In this document: in pieces, positions 1 through 6,598 of the stretch | How the letters are laid out: every line of letters starts with the position of its first letter | Numbering within the stretch: position 1 is the first letter of the stretch | From: Actinomycetaceae bacterium | GTDB taxonomy: Bacteria > Actinomycetota > Actinomycetes > Actinomycetales > Actinomycetaceae | Assembly: GCA_030532405.1 (NCBI GenBank) | Contig: JAUNLF010000002.1 | Span: 1-64,000 of the forward strand | DNA: 64,000 bases | Reading direction: 5' to 3' | Made by a program: the position numbers and the translations under genes | Notes under the pieces: generated by a model | Databases searched by the model: none | Told to the model about the DNA's origin: nothing | The model's input: only the letters and a program-made list of their open reading frames with translations

Positions 1-57
1 TGGCAGAGCAACGGACTTTTAATCCGTGGGTTCCGGGTTCGATTCCCGGTGGGCCCA
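1..57 (+). tRNA. tRNA-Lys(TTT), 5' part outside the window
   Basis: The visible part holds the end of the D arm, an anticodon stem 11-15/23-27 around loop CTTTTAA with anticodon TTT at 18-20, a T arm (33-37/45-49) with loop TTCGATT, the acceptor 3' strand at 50-56 and discriminator A57. The first bases of the gene lie outside the window. The ICE is integrated here, so the part from about base 24 onward is the element-supplied 3' end that rebuilds the tRNA. The chromosomal 3' end now lies at attR (26995-27029) and differs at the last acceptor base (C56 here, T27027 there). Confidence 0.93.
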
Positions 58-366
58 CCCGGCGGACGCCCCTGCGAGAGCAGGGGCTTTCGCGTATCCA
101 GGGACAAACGGGGCCGGTATCCAGCCGCCCTCGCCATCCGGTTGAGGCAGTAGGGCATTCGGGGTAGTCCCTAGTGCAGTCGCAACGTTAAGTAGATCTG
201 TAACGCTCCAAGTAACTTTCCCGCGTAGCTTCAGCGATATTGAAGGCTGCGAGAGTCCCACTCGCCTTGAGAGTTCAGTCCTTGAAACGCCCTGGTAAAA
301 CATCGCTTGGTTTACAGCAATTCCTATTGCGGCATCCGCGCTGAGTTGATCGAGCTTCGTGTTCAT
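19..366 (-). CDS. XRE-family regulator ending inside the tRNA (attL)
   Basis: A 115-residue helix-turn-helix protein with the HTH_3 fold at about residues 17-73 (SRTELSRRVGLSQPSIS contains the recognition helix). It is probably the repressor of the element's early control region and is divergent from xis. Its last 13 codons are read antisense through the tRNA, and the stop (19-21) lies in the anticodon loop, so its C-terminus (RESNPEPTD) depends on the attachment site. The start ATG is only 6 bases from a good -10 box, implying a leaderless mRNA. In the excised circle the frame would not stop here but continue in frame into the integrase (see findings). DNA targets are inferred only from position. 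Confidence 0.85.
   Translation of the reverse strand: MNTKLDQLSADAAIGIAVNQAMFYQGVSRTELSRRVGLSQPSISLKLRGKVTWSVTDLLNVATALGTTPNALLPQPDGEGGWIPAPFVPGYAKAPALAGASAGWAHRESNPEPTD
24..55 (+). repeat. attL core, 32 bp
   Basis: Bases 24-55 are identical to 26995-27026. The identity begins in the 3' strand of the anticodon stem and runs through the T arm into the acceptor stem. It is broken by T23/C26994 on one side and C56/T27027 on the other. tRNA T-arm identity blocks of this kind are the usual attachment sites of tyrosine integrases. Confidence 0.93.
68..90 (+). terminator. tRNA-Lys terminator carried by the element
   Basis: An 8-bp GC stem (68-75 with 80-87, arm GCCCCTGC) with loop GAGA is followed by TTT. 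It lies 11 bases after the tRNA. A related but not identical hairpin follows the tRNA 3' end at attR, which suggests that the element captured tRNA end plus terminator from an earlier host. Confidence 0.75.
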
Positions 367-372
367 GTTTCA

Positions 373-401
373 AGTATTTCATTCATTATTAATGTTGTCA
401 A
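373..401 (-). promoter_or_regulatory. xre promoter, apparently leaderless
   Basis: On the minus strand, -35 TTGACA (396-401) and -10 AATACT (373-378) are separated by exactly 17 bases. Only 6 bases lie between the -10 box and the xre ATG (364-366), so transcription would start at or next to the start codon. Confidence 0.7.
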
Positions 402-421
402 TAGGCAATAAGCTCGACAAC
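394..421. promoter_or_regulatory. Inverted repeat operator candidate between xre and xis
   Basis: GTTGTC (394-399) and GACAAC (416-421) are perfect inverted half-sites 16 bases apart. Each overlaps the -35 box of one of the two divergent promoters. This is the expected geometry for one repressor dimer acting on both genes; XRE is the obvious candidate but binding is not shown by sequence. Confidence 0.5.
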
Positions 422-442
422 AAGTCTTGAATAGATTAATCT
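414..442 (+). promoter_or_regulatory. xis promoter, apparently leaderless
   Basis: -35 TCGACA (414-419) and -10 TAATCT (437-442) are 17 bases apart. Again 6 bases separate the -10 box from the ATG at 449. No Shine-Dalgarno sequence precedes the ATG, consistent with a leaderless transcript. The layout mirrors the xre promoter exactly. Confidence 0.6.
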
Positions 443-448
443 GCACGT

Positions 449-706
449 ATGGGTATTAAGCAGATTAAAGAGCATGAACAGCTTTTAACAGCTCACGAGG
501 TTGCCGACCTATTGCCCGATACGTCCTATCAGACGGTTCTGCGTTGGGCGCGTATCGGTGCGATTCCGTATGTAAAACTGCCGAGCGGTAGAAAGTTTTT
601 CCGTCGCTCGGATGTAGATGACTTACTTACACCGCGTGTGGCGACCGATGCTCTCTTTCCTGAGGATCAGGCTTTGCCTGGGTTTGGTGAGTCTGGTGAG
701 TGCTGA
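449..706 (+). CDS. Excisionase-type HTH DNA-binding protein
   Basis: An 85-residue protein with one winged-helix domain of the excisionase/MerR-like (HTH_17) type. Residues 12-60 contain TAHEVADLL, a turn, then VLRWARIGAIPYVKLPSGRKFFRRSDVDDLL, of which the last part is the usual wing and end helix. It is the first gene of the rightward operon and divergent from xre. Family members bend DNA at attachment sites to direct integrase toward excision, or act as transcription activators. Either role fits; excisionase is favoured by its place in the control region. The next gene starts at a GTG inside its last codons, so the two are translationally coupled. Confidence 0.75.
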   Translation: MGIKQIKEHEQLLTAHEVADLLPDTSYQTVLRWARIGAIPYVKLPSGRKFFRRSDVDDLLTPRVATDALFPEDQALPGFGESGEC

Positions 707-962
707 GGCTGTTCAGTGGGCTTGGCGGGTTGATTGTCGTCGTTTGAGTGACAAGTTGGTTTTGCTTCGTTTGGCGTGGAAGGCGGATAGCGAGGGTGCT
801 GTTCGTATTGATCCAGCGTCGGTTGCTGGTGTTACTGGTTTGAGTGTGTCTCGCGTGGAGGCGTCGTTGGTGTCGCTGGAACGTTTGGGACTTATTGAGG
901 GTCGTCGGTGGCCCGATTCGGGCTTCTGGTCAGCCCGTCTTTTGTTAGGTGGTGCGCGATGA
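696..962 (+). CDS. Small winged-helix protein, replication or control region
   Basis: About 88 residues. I chose the GTG at 696, which overlaps the end of the upstream gene; a GTG at 687 and a longer upstream frame also exist. The sequence (SDKLVLLRLAWKADSEG, VTGLSVSRVEASLVSLERLGLIEG) has the pattern of a winged helix-turn-helix of the kind found at the N-terminus of replication initiators. The stop overlaps the ATG of the next gene, so it belongs to a tightly coupled early operon. Exact function is unknown; it could be a shortened replication-protein paralogue or an adaptor. Confidence 0.6.
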   Translation: MSAEAVQWAWRVDCRRLSDKLVLLRLAWKADSEGAVRIDPASVAGVTGLSVSRVEASLVSLERLGLIEGRRWPDSGFWSARLLLGGAR

Positions 963-2032
963 GTTTCCGTGCTGTTTCTTGGGCGTTTGACCAGATTAGG
1001 GGTTTGGCGCAGGGTGAGAAGCTGGTGCTTTTGGCGTTGGCTGAGTTTGCTAATGATGAGGATGAGACTTGGCGGGCGCGCGAGGCGATTGCGTCGCGCG
1101 CTGAGTGTTCACTTCGTAGTGTGGCTTCTCATTTGAAGTCTTTGGATGAGAAGGGTTTGATTTCTCGTCGGCCGCGTTATGCGTGGTGTGAGGATCGTGA
1201 TGGGGCGTGTGTTGGTAAGCCAGCGCATAAGCACCGGTCGGGCACAACCTACGTGTTGCATCTGGATGTGACGGGTGATTTTAGTTCCACACATGCAAAA
1301 GTTGCACATGTGGAGTTTTCCGCGGAATGTAGCGGGTGTGGCCACACATGCAAATCTTGCACATGTGAGGGTGTTAAGGGTTCCACACATGCAAAATTGC
1401 GTAGTCCACACATGCAACAGGTTGCACCCATATGTACATATAACCCCCAATTAACCCCCCAACCTAACCAGACCAAACCAACGCGCGCGCGCGAGGTTTG
1501 CGAGTCGGTGACCTTACCGGCGGTCGGGTCCGGTCGGGTTGGTGATGCTGATTCCTTGGCTAACGGCCAGTCTGAACGCGTTAACGCCAGGGTGGGTGAG
1601 TCGACGCTAGTGGCACGGTGCTTGCCTTTGTCGATGCAAGCCCTGGATGCGCAGGGACTGGCTCACGTGGAGGAGCTTTTGCGAGAGCGGGTGGATGCTG
1701 GTTGGTCTCCGGGTGAGATTCGCCGGGTCATGGATCAGGCTCTACCCGATCGGGTAGGTCGTTTAGCGGCCCTGGTCGCGCATCGGCTTGAAGTCAATGT
1801 TTTACCGCAAGCGGCGCCAGTTCGGGTGCGCCGTAGCGTGGAGGCTGAGCGGTTAGATCAGCGTCGCAGGGCTAGTGAGGCTTTGGCTGAAACTGTGGAT
1901 GGCGAATTGGACCCGCTTTGGGAGCGGGCTTGGGCGCTGGTGCGGGCGGAGAATCCGGGTGCGTCTGCTGTTGAGATGACGCGGCTGGTTCCATCTCGCG
2001 TGGAGGCGTTGCGTGGGGGTGAATCAGCGTGA
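959..2032 (+). CDS. Replication-type helix-turn-helix protein with internal iterons
   Basis: Starting at the ATG at 959, 357 residues. Residues about 8-75 form a helix-turn-helix of the plasmid replication type (GEKLVLLALAEFANDEDETW, then SLRSVASHLKSLDEKGLISR). The middle, about 100-200, is Cys/His-rich with repeated STHAK and HTCKSCTC segments and a Pro/Thr/Lys-rich linker. The C-terminal part is helical and Arg-rich. The middle is encoded by the iteron cluster at 1287-1417, so the coding region itself may hold the origin of the circular form. It overlaps both neighbouring genes. Initiator function is inferred from the fold, position and iterons; no catalytic motif identifies it. Confidence 0.6.
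   Translation: MSFRAVSWAFDQIRGLAQGEKLVLLALAEFANDEDETWRAREAIASRAECSLRSVASHLKSLDEKGLISRRPRYAWCEDRDGACVGKPAHKHRSGTTYVLHLDVTGDFSSTHAKVAHVEFSAECSGCGHTCKSCTCEGVKGSTHAKLRSPHMQQVAPICTYNPQLTPQPNQTKPTRAREVCESVTLPAVGSGRVGDADSLANGQSERVNARVGESTLVARCLPLSMQALDAQGLAHVEELLRERVDAGWSPGEIRRVMDQALPDRVGRLAALVAHRLEVNVLPQAAPVRVRRSVEAERLDQRRRASEALAETVDGELDPLWERAWALVRAENPGASAVEMTRLVPSRVEALRGGESA
1287..1417 (+). repeat. Four iterons (CCACACATGCAA) and AT-rich flank
   Basis: Exact copies of CCACACATGCAA occur at 1287-1298, 1342-1353, 1383-1394 and 1406-1417. The first two are followed by the opposed element TTGCACATGTG (1302-1312 and 1357-1367), making imperfect inverted pairs. A short AT-rich run with CATATGTACATATAA follows at about 1429-1443. 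Direct iterons next to an AT-rich stretch are typical of replication origins. They lie inside a coding region and also encode repeated peptides, so a purely protein-level origin cannot be excluded. Confidence 0.65.
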
Positions 2033-2325
2033 TGCACGGTGGTGGTTCTCGTTTGAGCGCGGCGCAGGTGGAGCTGGTGTTGTCTTGTTTGCCTGATGGT
2101 GTCGTGTTAGCAAACGCGTCTGATTTAGATGTTGTTGCTAGGGCGGTGTTTGCCGCGTTTTCGCAGGGCTGGACCGTCCAGGGTGTGCGCGAGTTCTTGA
2201 CCGAGTGTGAGGCTTCCAGGGGCGGCCAGGAGCGCGTGGCGGCTTGGGTGGTGGCTTGTCTAAGCGGGCCGAGAGTGGGCCTTGGGGAGCGTTTGTGTGA
2301 GCGCGTGGCGGGTGAGTTGTTGTGA
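2029..2325 (+). CDS. Hypothetical protein of the early ICE operon
   Basis: A 98-residue protein starting at GTG 2029 (ATG 2032 is equally possible), overlapping the stop of the upstream gene and the GTG start of the next one. It is mostly helical, with patterns such as LSAAQVELVLSCLPDG and VREFLTECEASRGG. I recognise no family or catalytic motif. Its place between two replication-type HTH genes suggests a role in replication or its control, but that rests on context alone. Confidence 0.6.
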   Translation: MMHGGGSRLSAAQVELVLSCLPDGVVLANASDLDVVARAVFAAFSQGWTVQGVREFLTECEASRGGQERVAAWVVACLSGPRVGLGERLCERVAGELL

Positions 2326-3389
2326 GCGTTAGTGTTTCTTGGCTTGTCTGGGCGCGTGGCTTGAGTGGGTTGACTGCTTCGCAGTCTTTGGTGTTGTTTG
2401 AACTGGCGCGCCTTGCCGATGCGCGCGGTGTGGCGATATGCGGCGTGGATCATTTGGTGTCCGCGACGGGTCTTGCCCGCCGGTCGGTGTTTTACGCGTT
2501 GCGGGGGTTGGAGTCACGCGGTGTGTTGTATCGTCAGGCTCGCTACCGGCAGGGCCATAAAGCGGCTTCTAGGTTTGCATTGGTGTGGCATGGCGGGGCG
2601 AGCGTGGTCGCGCCGCAGCCTAGCGTAGTTGAGGATGTTTGGCGGCAGGATGGTGGTTTTAATGGTCAGATCGTGCCGGTGAGCGTGGATGATAATGAGG
2701 GGTTGCGCAGCGTTTTGGTGCAGGCTTCTTGTGAGGGTTGGGATGGTGTGGCGTCGCAGTGTTTGGCAGTGACGCTTCGTGAGGTGGGTGCCTATCAGTT
2801 CGCTAAAGCGGTTGCGCGTGGCGTGGAGTTTTCATCTTTGTCGTGGTCTCACGCAGTGGCTGATACGTGCGGCGTGGCTTGGGAAGTGGCACGTACTTGC
2901 ACTGATGAGTTGGTGAGTGCGCGTAGGCCGTGGGCGTTGTGGACGACGATTGTGACGCGCCGTGTTTTGTCTCGTGATGGGGCGGAGCGGGCAGAGTGTT
3001 TGACGGACCCGCTGCTAATGCCGGAAGTGGGGGAGCGTCCGGGTGAGGGTAGTCAGGCTGACACGTGGGTGAGTGTGGATGATTTTGAGGGCCCGCTTGA
3101 GCGCATGGTGGATGCTTTGATGGCCGCTGGGATGAGTGAAACGCTTGCGTGGGCGGGCACGCGCCGCGTAGCAGAGTTGGCGCTATCTGATAGTACGCGT
3201 CGGCATAAGGCGGCGGGTTTGGACCCGAGGCTGGCTGACTTAGGGGTTAGTGAACAGGCTGGCCGGGCGTGGATGACTATGTTGGTTGGGTCACGGCGTG
3301 GCGCTAAGGCTGGACTATTGGATTTAGATGATGAATCATTGCGTGTAGCGGCTCGTGAGGTTGTGGATTTGATCGAGAACGCAGCATGA
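2322..3389 (+). CDS. Second replication-type helix-turn-helix protein
   Basis: 355 residues starting at a GTG that overlaps the upstream stop. Residues about 10-85 resemble the N-terminus of the 959-2032 product: LTASQSLVLFELARLADARG followed by LVSATGLARRSVFYALRGLESRGVLYR, a winged helix. The rest is helical without a recognised catalytic motif. It is the last gene of the rightward early operon and is followed 35 bases later by a strong terminator. The likely role is DNA binding in replication or regulation of the element; two paralogue-like proteins in one operon may act together. Confidence 0.6.
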   Translation: MSVSVSWLVWARGLSGLTASQSLVLFELARLADARGVAICGVDHLVSATGLARRSVFYALRGLESRGVLYRQARYRQGHKAASRFALVWHGGASVVAPQPSVVEDVWRQDGGFNGQIVPVSVDDNEGLRSVLVQASCEGWDGVASQCLAVTLREVGAYQFAKAVARGVEFSSLSWSHAVADTCGVAWEVARTCTDELVSARRPWALWTTIVTRRVLSRDGAERAECLTDPLLMPEVGERPGEGSQADTWVSVDDFEGPLERMVDALMAAGMSETLAWAGTRRVAELALSDSTRRHKAAGLDPRLADLGVSEQAGRAWMTMLVGSRRGAKAGLLDLDDESLRVAAREVVDLIENAA

Positions 3390-3423
3390 CCTAATAGTGG
3401 TAGACGTCACAAATTGGGTTGGG

Positions 3424-3453
3424 GCATGGTGCAAGGTTTGCACCATGCTTTTT
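3424..3453 (+). terminator. Terminator of the early ICE operon
   Basis: An 11-bp perfect stem (3424-3434 with 3438-3448), loop GGT, then TTTTT. It closes the 449-3389 operon just before the end of the opposing gene at 3457. Confidence 0.88.
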
Positions 3454-3456
3454 GTT

Positions 3457-3729
3457 TTATGCGTCTTTGAATTCGTCGTAGATTTGTTTGATTACTTCTT
3501 CGTAGTTGGTGTCTTCGTCTACTTCTACCCATTTGGTGTTTAGGGTGACGGCGATGCGGTAGAAGATTCGGATTTGGTCGGGGTCGAGGCGAAGGTCGTA
3601 GGCTGCTTTGATAGCTTCGCTTTTGGCGTATTCGTAGTCTGGTGAGATGAAGTATCGGCTTCCGGCTTCTTGGGGTGTTTGTCCTTCGAAGGTGACGATG
3701 TATTCGTTGTGTTTTTCGACTTGGTGCAT
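3457..3729 (-). CDS. Small acidic hypothetical protein
   Basis: 90 residues from the ATG at 3729; upstream frame in the same phase is His/Arg-rich noise and was excluded. The protein is acidic with aromatic residues (EYIVTFEGQTPQEAGSRYF, DYEYAKSEAIKAAYDLRLD, KQIYDEFKDA). The alternation suggests a small alpha/beta domain, but I do not recognise the family. It is separated by 26 bases from the proline-rich membrane protein upstream and probably shares its transcript. No signal peptide or membrane segment. Confidence 0.6.
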   Translation of the reverse strand: MHQVEKHNEYIVTFEGQTPQEAGSRYFISPDYEYAKSEAIKAAYDLRLDPDQIRIFYRIAVTLNTKWVEVDEDTNYEEVIKQIYDEFKDA

Positions 3730-3755
3730 GGGTGTTGCTTTCTGGTGTGGTCGGG

Positions 3756-4910
3756 TTAGTAAATCGTGATGGTGCCGGAGTTGGTGAGTCCGGCGCAACT
3801 GGTGGTCCAGGTTTGAGTGCCGAGGGGCACGCCGGTGAGGGTGGCGCTGGCTGTTCCGGGCGCGCTGGCGGTGATGGTGGTGCTGGCGCCGCCTGCATTG
3901 ATTGTGCACGTGTGGCTGCCGCTTCCTGACAGGTTGATGGTAAAGCTGGCACGTCCGCCACCACTGGTGGATACGGAGGTGTTCATGGAGGTTACTCCTA
4001 CTGGTGCGGGTTCTGGTTCGGGCGCGGGCGCTGGAGCCGGGGCGGGAGCAGGCGCGGGTTGGGGGTTGGGAGCTGGTGCCGGTGCTGGTGCGGGTTCTGG
4101 TTCGGGGGCGGGTGGTCTTGCTGGTGGTGCGGGTGGCTGTGTTTGAGTTGCAGGCTTGGTGGTCTCCTTAGTGGTGGTTGGGGTAGTTTCCTTCCTGGTG
4201 GCCTCGCTGGTTTCTTCATTTGTTTTGTCAGTGGTTGTGTTTGAGGTCTCAGTGGTGGGCGTGACGCGTTCGGGCTTGTCTGGCGTGGGCACGGCTGTGA
4301 GGTAGTGCAGTGCGATAAGGGTTGCCACGGCAAGGGTGGTAAGGCTAGCGAAGATTGTGATGGTGATGCGCTTGTAGTTGCGCCTTCGTATGGGTGCGCT
4401 TGATATGGGTAGCGCGGCTTTCGCTGGTAGTTCCTGGTCTTGCCGTAATGGCGGGTATGGCTGGTGTTGCTGGTCGTTTTCGTTGTCTGGTGTCTGCGCT
4501 GTGTTGAGTGTGACTGGTGGTGCGGGTGGTAGTTTGGCTTGTTTGCGTAGTGTTTGTGGGTATTTGTCTTGGCTGGTGATGGGCTCGCTTATTTCGTTGC
4601 TGGCGTGGCTGGTCTTGCCATAGTTGCTGGTATCGCTGGTAAGGCTGGTGTTGCTGGGGGTGGGGTCGGCGTCGAGTGTGGTTATGTTTCCGTCTGGGCT
4701 GATGGTCATGTAGTAGGTGCCCTCTGGCCCGGTGGCGGTTACGGGTAGTGTGCGTTGGTGGGTTTTCGCCAGTTTTTGTGCGATTTGCATGGTTGCTTGG
4801 TGCAGGTTTGGCGTGTTTGGGTCGAGTGTGGCTTGGAGGATTCCAGCGGCGGTGATGGTGGTGCCGCTTGGGGTTTGCGTGATGGTGATTGGTGGCCAGT
4901 TGCTGGTCAT
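3756..4910 (-). CDS. Single-pass membrane protein with Pro/Ala/Glu stalk
   Basis: 384 residues from the ATG at 4910, which has a good ribosome site (AAAGGA). The N-terminal half is probably cytoplasmic: a small folded unit (residues 1-75 with GTYYMTISPDGNITTLDADP) and a Thr/Ser/Pro linker. One membrane segment follows a basic patch (RRRNYKR, then TITIFASLTTLAVATLIALHY). Outside are a Thr/Glu/Lys-rich region, a long PEPEPAPAPAP stalk and a Ser/Gly/Thr-rich C-terminal domain of about 75 residues with two cysteines (SHTCTIN, TTSCAGL) that may form a disulphide. Bacterial Ig-like folds look like this. A role in cell contact during conjugation is plausible from context. Confidence 0.7.
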   Translation of the reverse strand: MTSNWPPITITQTPSGTTITAAGILQATLDPNTPNLHQATMQIAQKLAKTHQRTLPVTATGPEGTYYMTISPDGNITTLDADPTPSNTSLTSDTSNYGKTSHASNEISEPITSQDKYPQTLRKQAKLPPAPPVTLNTAQTPDNENDQQHQPYPPLRQDQELPAKAALPISSAPIRRRNYKRITITIFASLTTLAVATLIALHYLTAVPTPDKPERVTPTTETSNTTTDKTNEETSEATRKETTPTTTKETTKPATQTQPPAPPARPPAPEPEPAPAPAPAPNPQPAPAPAPAPAPAPEPEPAPVGVTSMNTSVSTSGGGRASFTINLSGSGSHTCTINAGGASTTITASAPGTASATLTGVPLGTQTWTTSCAGLTNSGTITIY

Positions 4911-4931
4911 TGTTTTTCCTTTATTTTTGGT

Positions 4932-4959
4932 GTGTGCGCACTGTCTACGTAGTACGTAG
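4932..4959 (+). promoter_or_regulatory. ICE control motif, copy 1 (before the transfer operon)
   Basis: GTGCGCAC palindrome at 4934-4941 followed by CTACGTAG (4945-4952) and a second TACGTAG (4953-4959), then the ribosome site AGGGAG and ATG at 4972. It is the most divergent of five copies, with one GC step fewer in the palindrome. It lies in the 61-bp space between the divergent genes ending at 4910 and starting at 4972. Confidence 0.5.
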
Positions 4960-4971
4960 AAGGGAGCGCAC

Positions 4972-5535
4972 ATGAGTGGTTTTAATCCTTGGGCTGGCCC
5001 TAGTGAGGTGGCACCGGTGGCCTCGCCGGTGGTGGAGCGTAGCGCGCGTGTGTGGAAGCCGGGCGCGCAGGTGAGCATGGTGTCAGGGCTTCCGATTGTT
5101 GATGCTGACGGTGAGGATTGCGGCCTGTGGGTGGTGGCGGCTCATGGTGGCGCGGGAGCGACGTCGTGGGCTCGCCTGTTATCGGCTGGCGATGCTGGCG
5201 TATCGTGGCCGCGTCCAGTTTCGGTGACGCGGGCCGTGGTGGTGGCGCGCTCTTCCCTGGTGGGCTTGCAGGCAGCTCAGGTAGCGGCGATTCAGTGGGC
5301 TTCAGGGCAGGTGGCGGGTGTGGAGCTAGTGGGCTTGATTCTTGGTGCGGACGCGCCGGGGCGGATGCCTAAGGATTTAGTTGATTTGCGTCGCCGCGTG
5401 GCGGGCGCGTATCCGAAGGTTTGGCAGGTGGGATTCCAAAATAATTGGCGGTCTCATCTGGCTTGGAATACTCCTGTTTGCCGTGAAGTGGGCAGGGTTT
5501 TGAAAGACATCTCATTGATTAGGAAGGAAGTTTGA
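4972..5535 (+). CDS. DUF6668-like transfer protein with degenerate P-loop
   Basis: 187 residues, first gene of the transfer operon. The segment WVVAAHGGAGATSWARLL (about residues 52-69) looks like a degenerate phosphate-binding loop of the ParA/MinD-type fold; the usual GK(S/T) is missing, so ATP hydrolysis is doubtful. The following strands (RAVVVARSSLVGLQAAQ, VELVGLILGADAPGRMP) fit the same fold. Proteins of this kind are regularly found at the head of actinobacterial type IV secretion operons. The stop overlaps the ATG of the next gene by four bases. The family name is from memory and moderately certain. Confidence 0.6.
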   Translation: MSGFNPWAGPSEVAPVASPVVERSARVWKPGAQVSMVSGLPIVDADGEDCGLWVVAAHGGAGATSWARLLSAGDAGVSWPRPVSVTRAVVVARSSLVGLQAAQVAAIQWASGQVAGVELVGLILGADAPGRMPKDLVDLRRRVAGAYPKVWQVGFQNNWRSHLAWNTPVCREVGRVLKDISLIRKEV

Positions 5536-5849
5536 TGAATCTGTTTTCTAAGGTGGTAGACACTGCTGGGTTTGCGCGTGATTGGCTGATTTCGGCGTGG
5601 ATTAGGTCTGAGCTTAACCCGACTCCGAAGGCGCCTCCGGGGGTGGAGGCTAAGATTCAAACGGTTTTGAACTGGCTGATGTGGATTGCAGGTGCTGCTG
5701 TGATTGTCGGGTTCATTGTGGGTGGCCTGATGCTGGCAGTGTCTAACGAGCGCGGCATGGGTAATGATAATGTGCGCCGCATTGGCTACGTCATTTTGGG
5801 TGCGATTGTGATTGCCGCTTCGTCTGCTCTAGCGAAGGCCTTGTTGTAA
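5532..5849 (+). CDS. Small two-helix membrane protein, VirB2/TrbC-like
   Basis: 105 residues with two hydrophobic helices (about 47-70 and 83-103) joined by a short polar loop (NERGMGNDNVRR). This is the topology of pilin or TrbC/VirB2-type subunits. It lies second in the transfer operon and overlaps both neighbours by start/stop sharing. An N-terminal amphipathic segment replaces a cleavable signal peptide. The assignment is by topology and order, not by sequence motif. Confidence 0.6.
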   Translation: MMNLFSKVVDTAGFARDWLISAWIRSELNPTPKAPPGVEAKIQTVLNWLMWIAGAAVIVGFIVGGLMLAVSNERGMGNDNVRRIGYVILGAIVIAASSALAKALL

Positions 5850-6598
5850 TGGCGGGCGAGGATAAGCCGGTTAGTGCTTTTGCTCGCCCTGGCTTTTTAA
5901 TGTCGGTATTGCTACTGGTAGCAATAGTTGTGGGGCTGGTGTTCGTGGTTGTAAACCGACCGGCAGATACGCCGTCCGTGCAGGGCAGTGCAGTGTCTGA
6001 AACGGCTCAGCCTACTAATGACACGCAAGAGTCTGCTACGCAGGCCCAGCCACGGCAGGGGGAGTCTTTTTGCGGGCTTGAGGCTAAAGACATGGTGGTT
6101 CCTAATAATGCTCTACCGTCTTCACCTGTCGAGGTAGGTGATGGCTTACTAGTTCCGGGAGTTGACGGTTATGGGCCGGGCGTGACGGATGGTATTTCTA
6201 AGTGTTTTTCTCATAACCCGTCGGGCGCGGTGTTAGCGGCTGCGAATTTTATGACGTGGTTTTCTTCGATGCAGCAACTCGATGAGGTCAGCAAGCAGTT
6301 GTTTGCTGAGGGAGTGAATAAGGATCGGATGGTTGCCGCTGTTAAGGATGAGTGGCAGGGCCAGACTGGCTCGGCGTTCACGATTTATGGGTATAAGTAT
6401 GAAGATCGCGGGCCTGATAACGCGATGGTTGTACTGGCGGTGGCCCAGCCGTTTAGGCCTGGTGACATTGTGGCGTGGCCGGTGGTGCTTACTTGGCAGG
6501 CAGGGGATTGGAAGGTGGAGGCTCCGGCTACGGATTCTTGGGGTGAGGCCGCGATTGATTCTTTAGCTTTGGAGGGCTTTGTGGAGTGGAGGCCGTAA
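5849..6598 (+). CDS. Single-pass conjugation protein, VirB8/TcpC-like candidate
   Basis: 249 residues: a short cytoplasmic start, one membrane helix at about 15-34 (FLMSVLLLVAIVVGLVFVVV), a Ser/Thr/Gln-rich linker, and an extracytoplasmic domain from about residue 70. That domain (SGAVLAAANFMTWFSS ... VLTWQAGDWKVEAP) has the order of an NTF2-like fold as in VirB8/TcpC proteins, which join membrane and wall parts of the transfer channel. The ATG overlaps the stop of the preceding gene. Two cysteines (FCGLEA, ISKCF) may be oxidised outside. Assignment is by topology and position. Confidence 0.6.
   Translation: MAGEDKPVSAFARPGFLMSVLLLVAIVVGLVFVVVNRPADTPSVQGSAVSETAQPTNDTQESATQAQPRQGESFCGLEAKDMVVPNNALPSSPVEVGDGLLVPGVDGYGPGVTDGISKCFSHNPSGAVLAAANFMTWFSSMQQLDEVSKQLFAEGVNKDRMVAAVKDEWQGQTGSAFTIYGYKYEDRGPDNAMVVLAVAQPFRPGDIVAWPVVLTWQAGDWKVEAPATDSWGEAAIDSLALEGFVEWRP

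Noticed and set aside
618..695. Longer N-terminus for the 696-962 gene
   Set aside because: It would overlap most of the xis end and adds residues without HTH character; the GTG at 696 gives the compact overlap seen for all genes of this operon.
1287..1417. CRISPR-like array
   Set aside because: The repeats are 12 bp with irregular spacing, inside a coding region, and no cas gene is present; iterons explain them better.
4059..4748. Several plus-strand Gly/Trp/Cys-rich frames opposite the proline-rich membrane protein
   Set aside because: They mirror the Pro/Ala/Glu stalk and its linker; the minus-strand gene has a good ribosome site and sensible topology.
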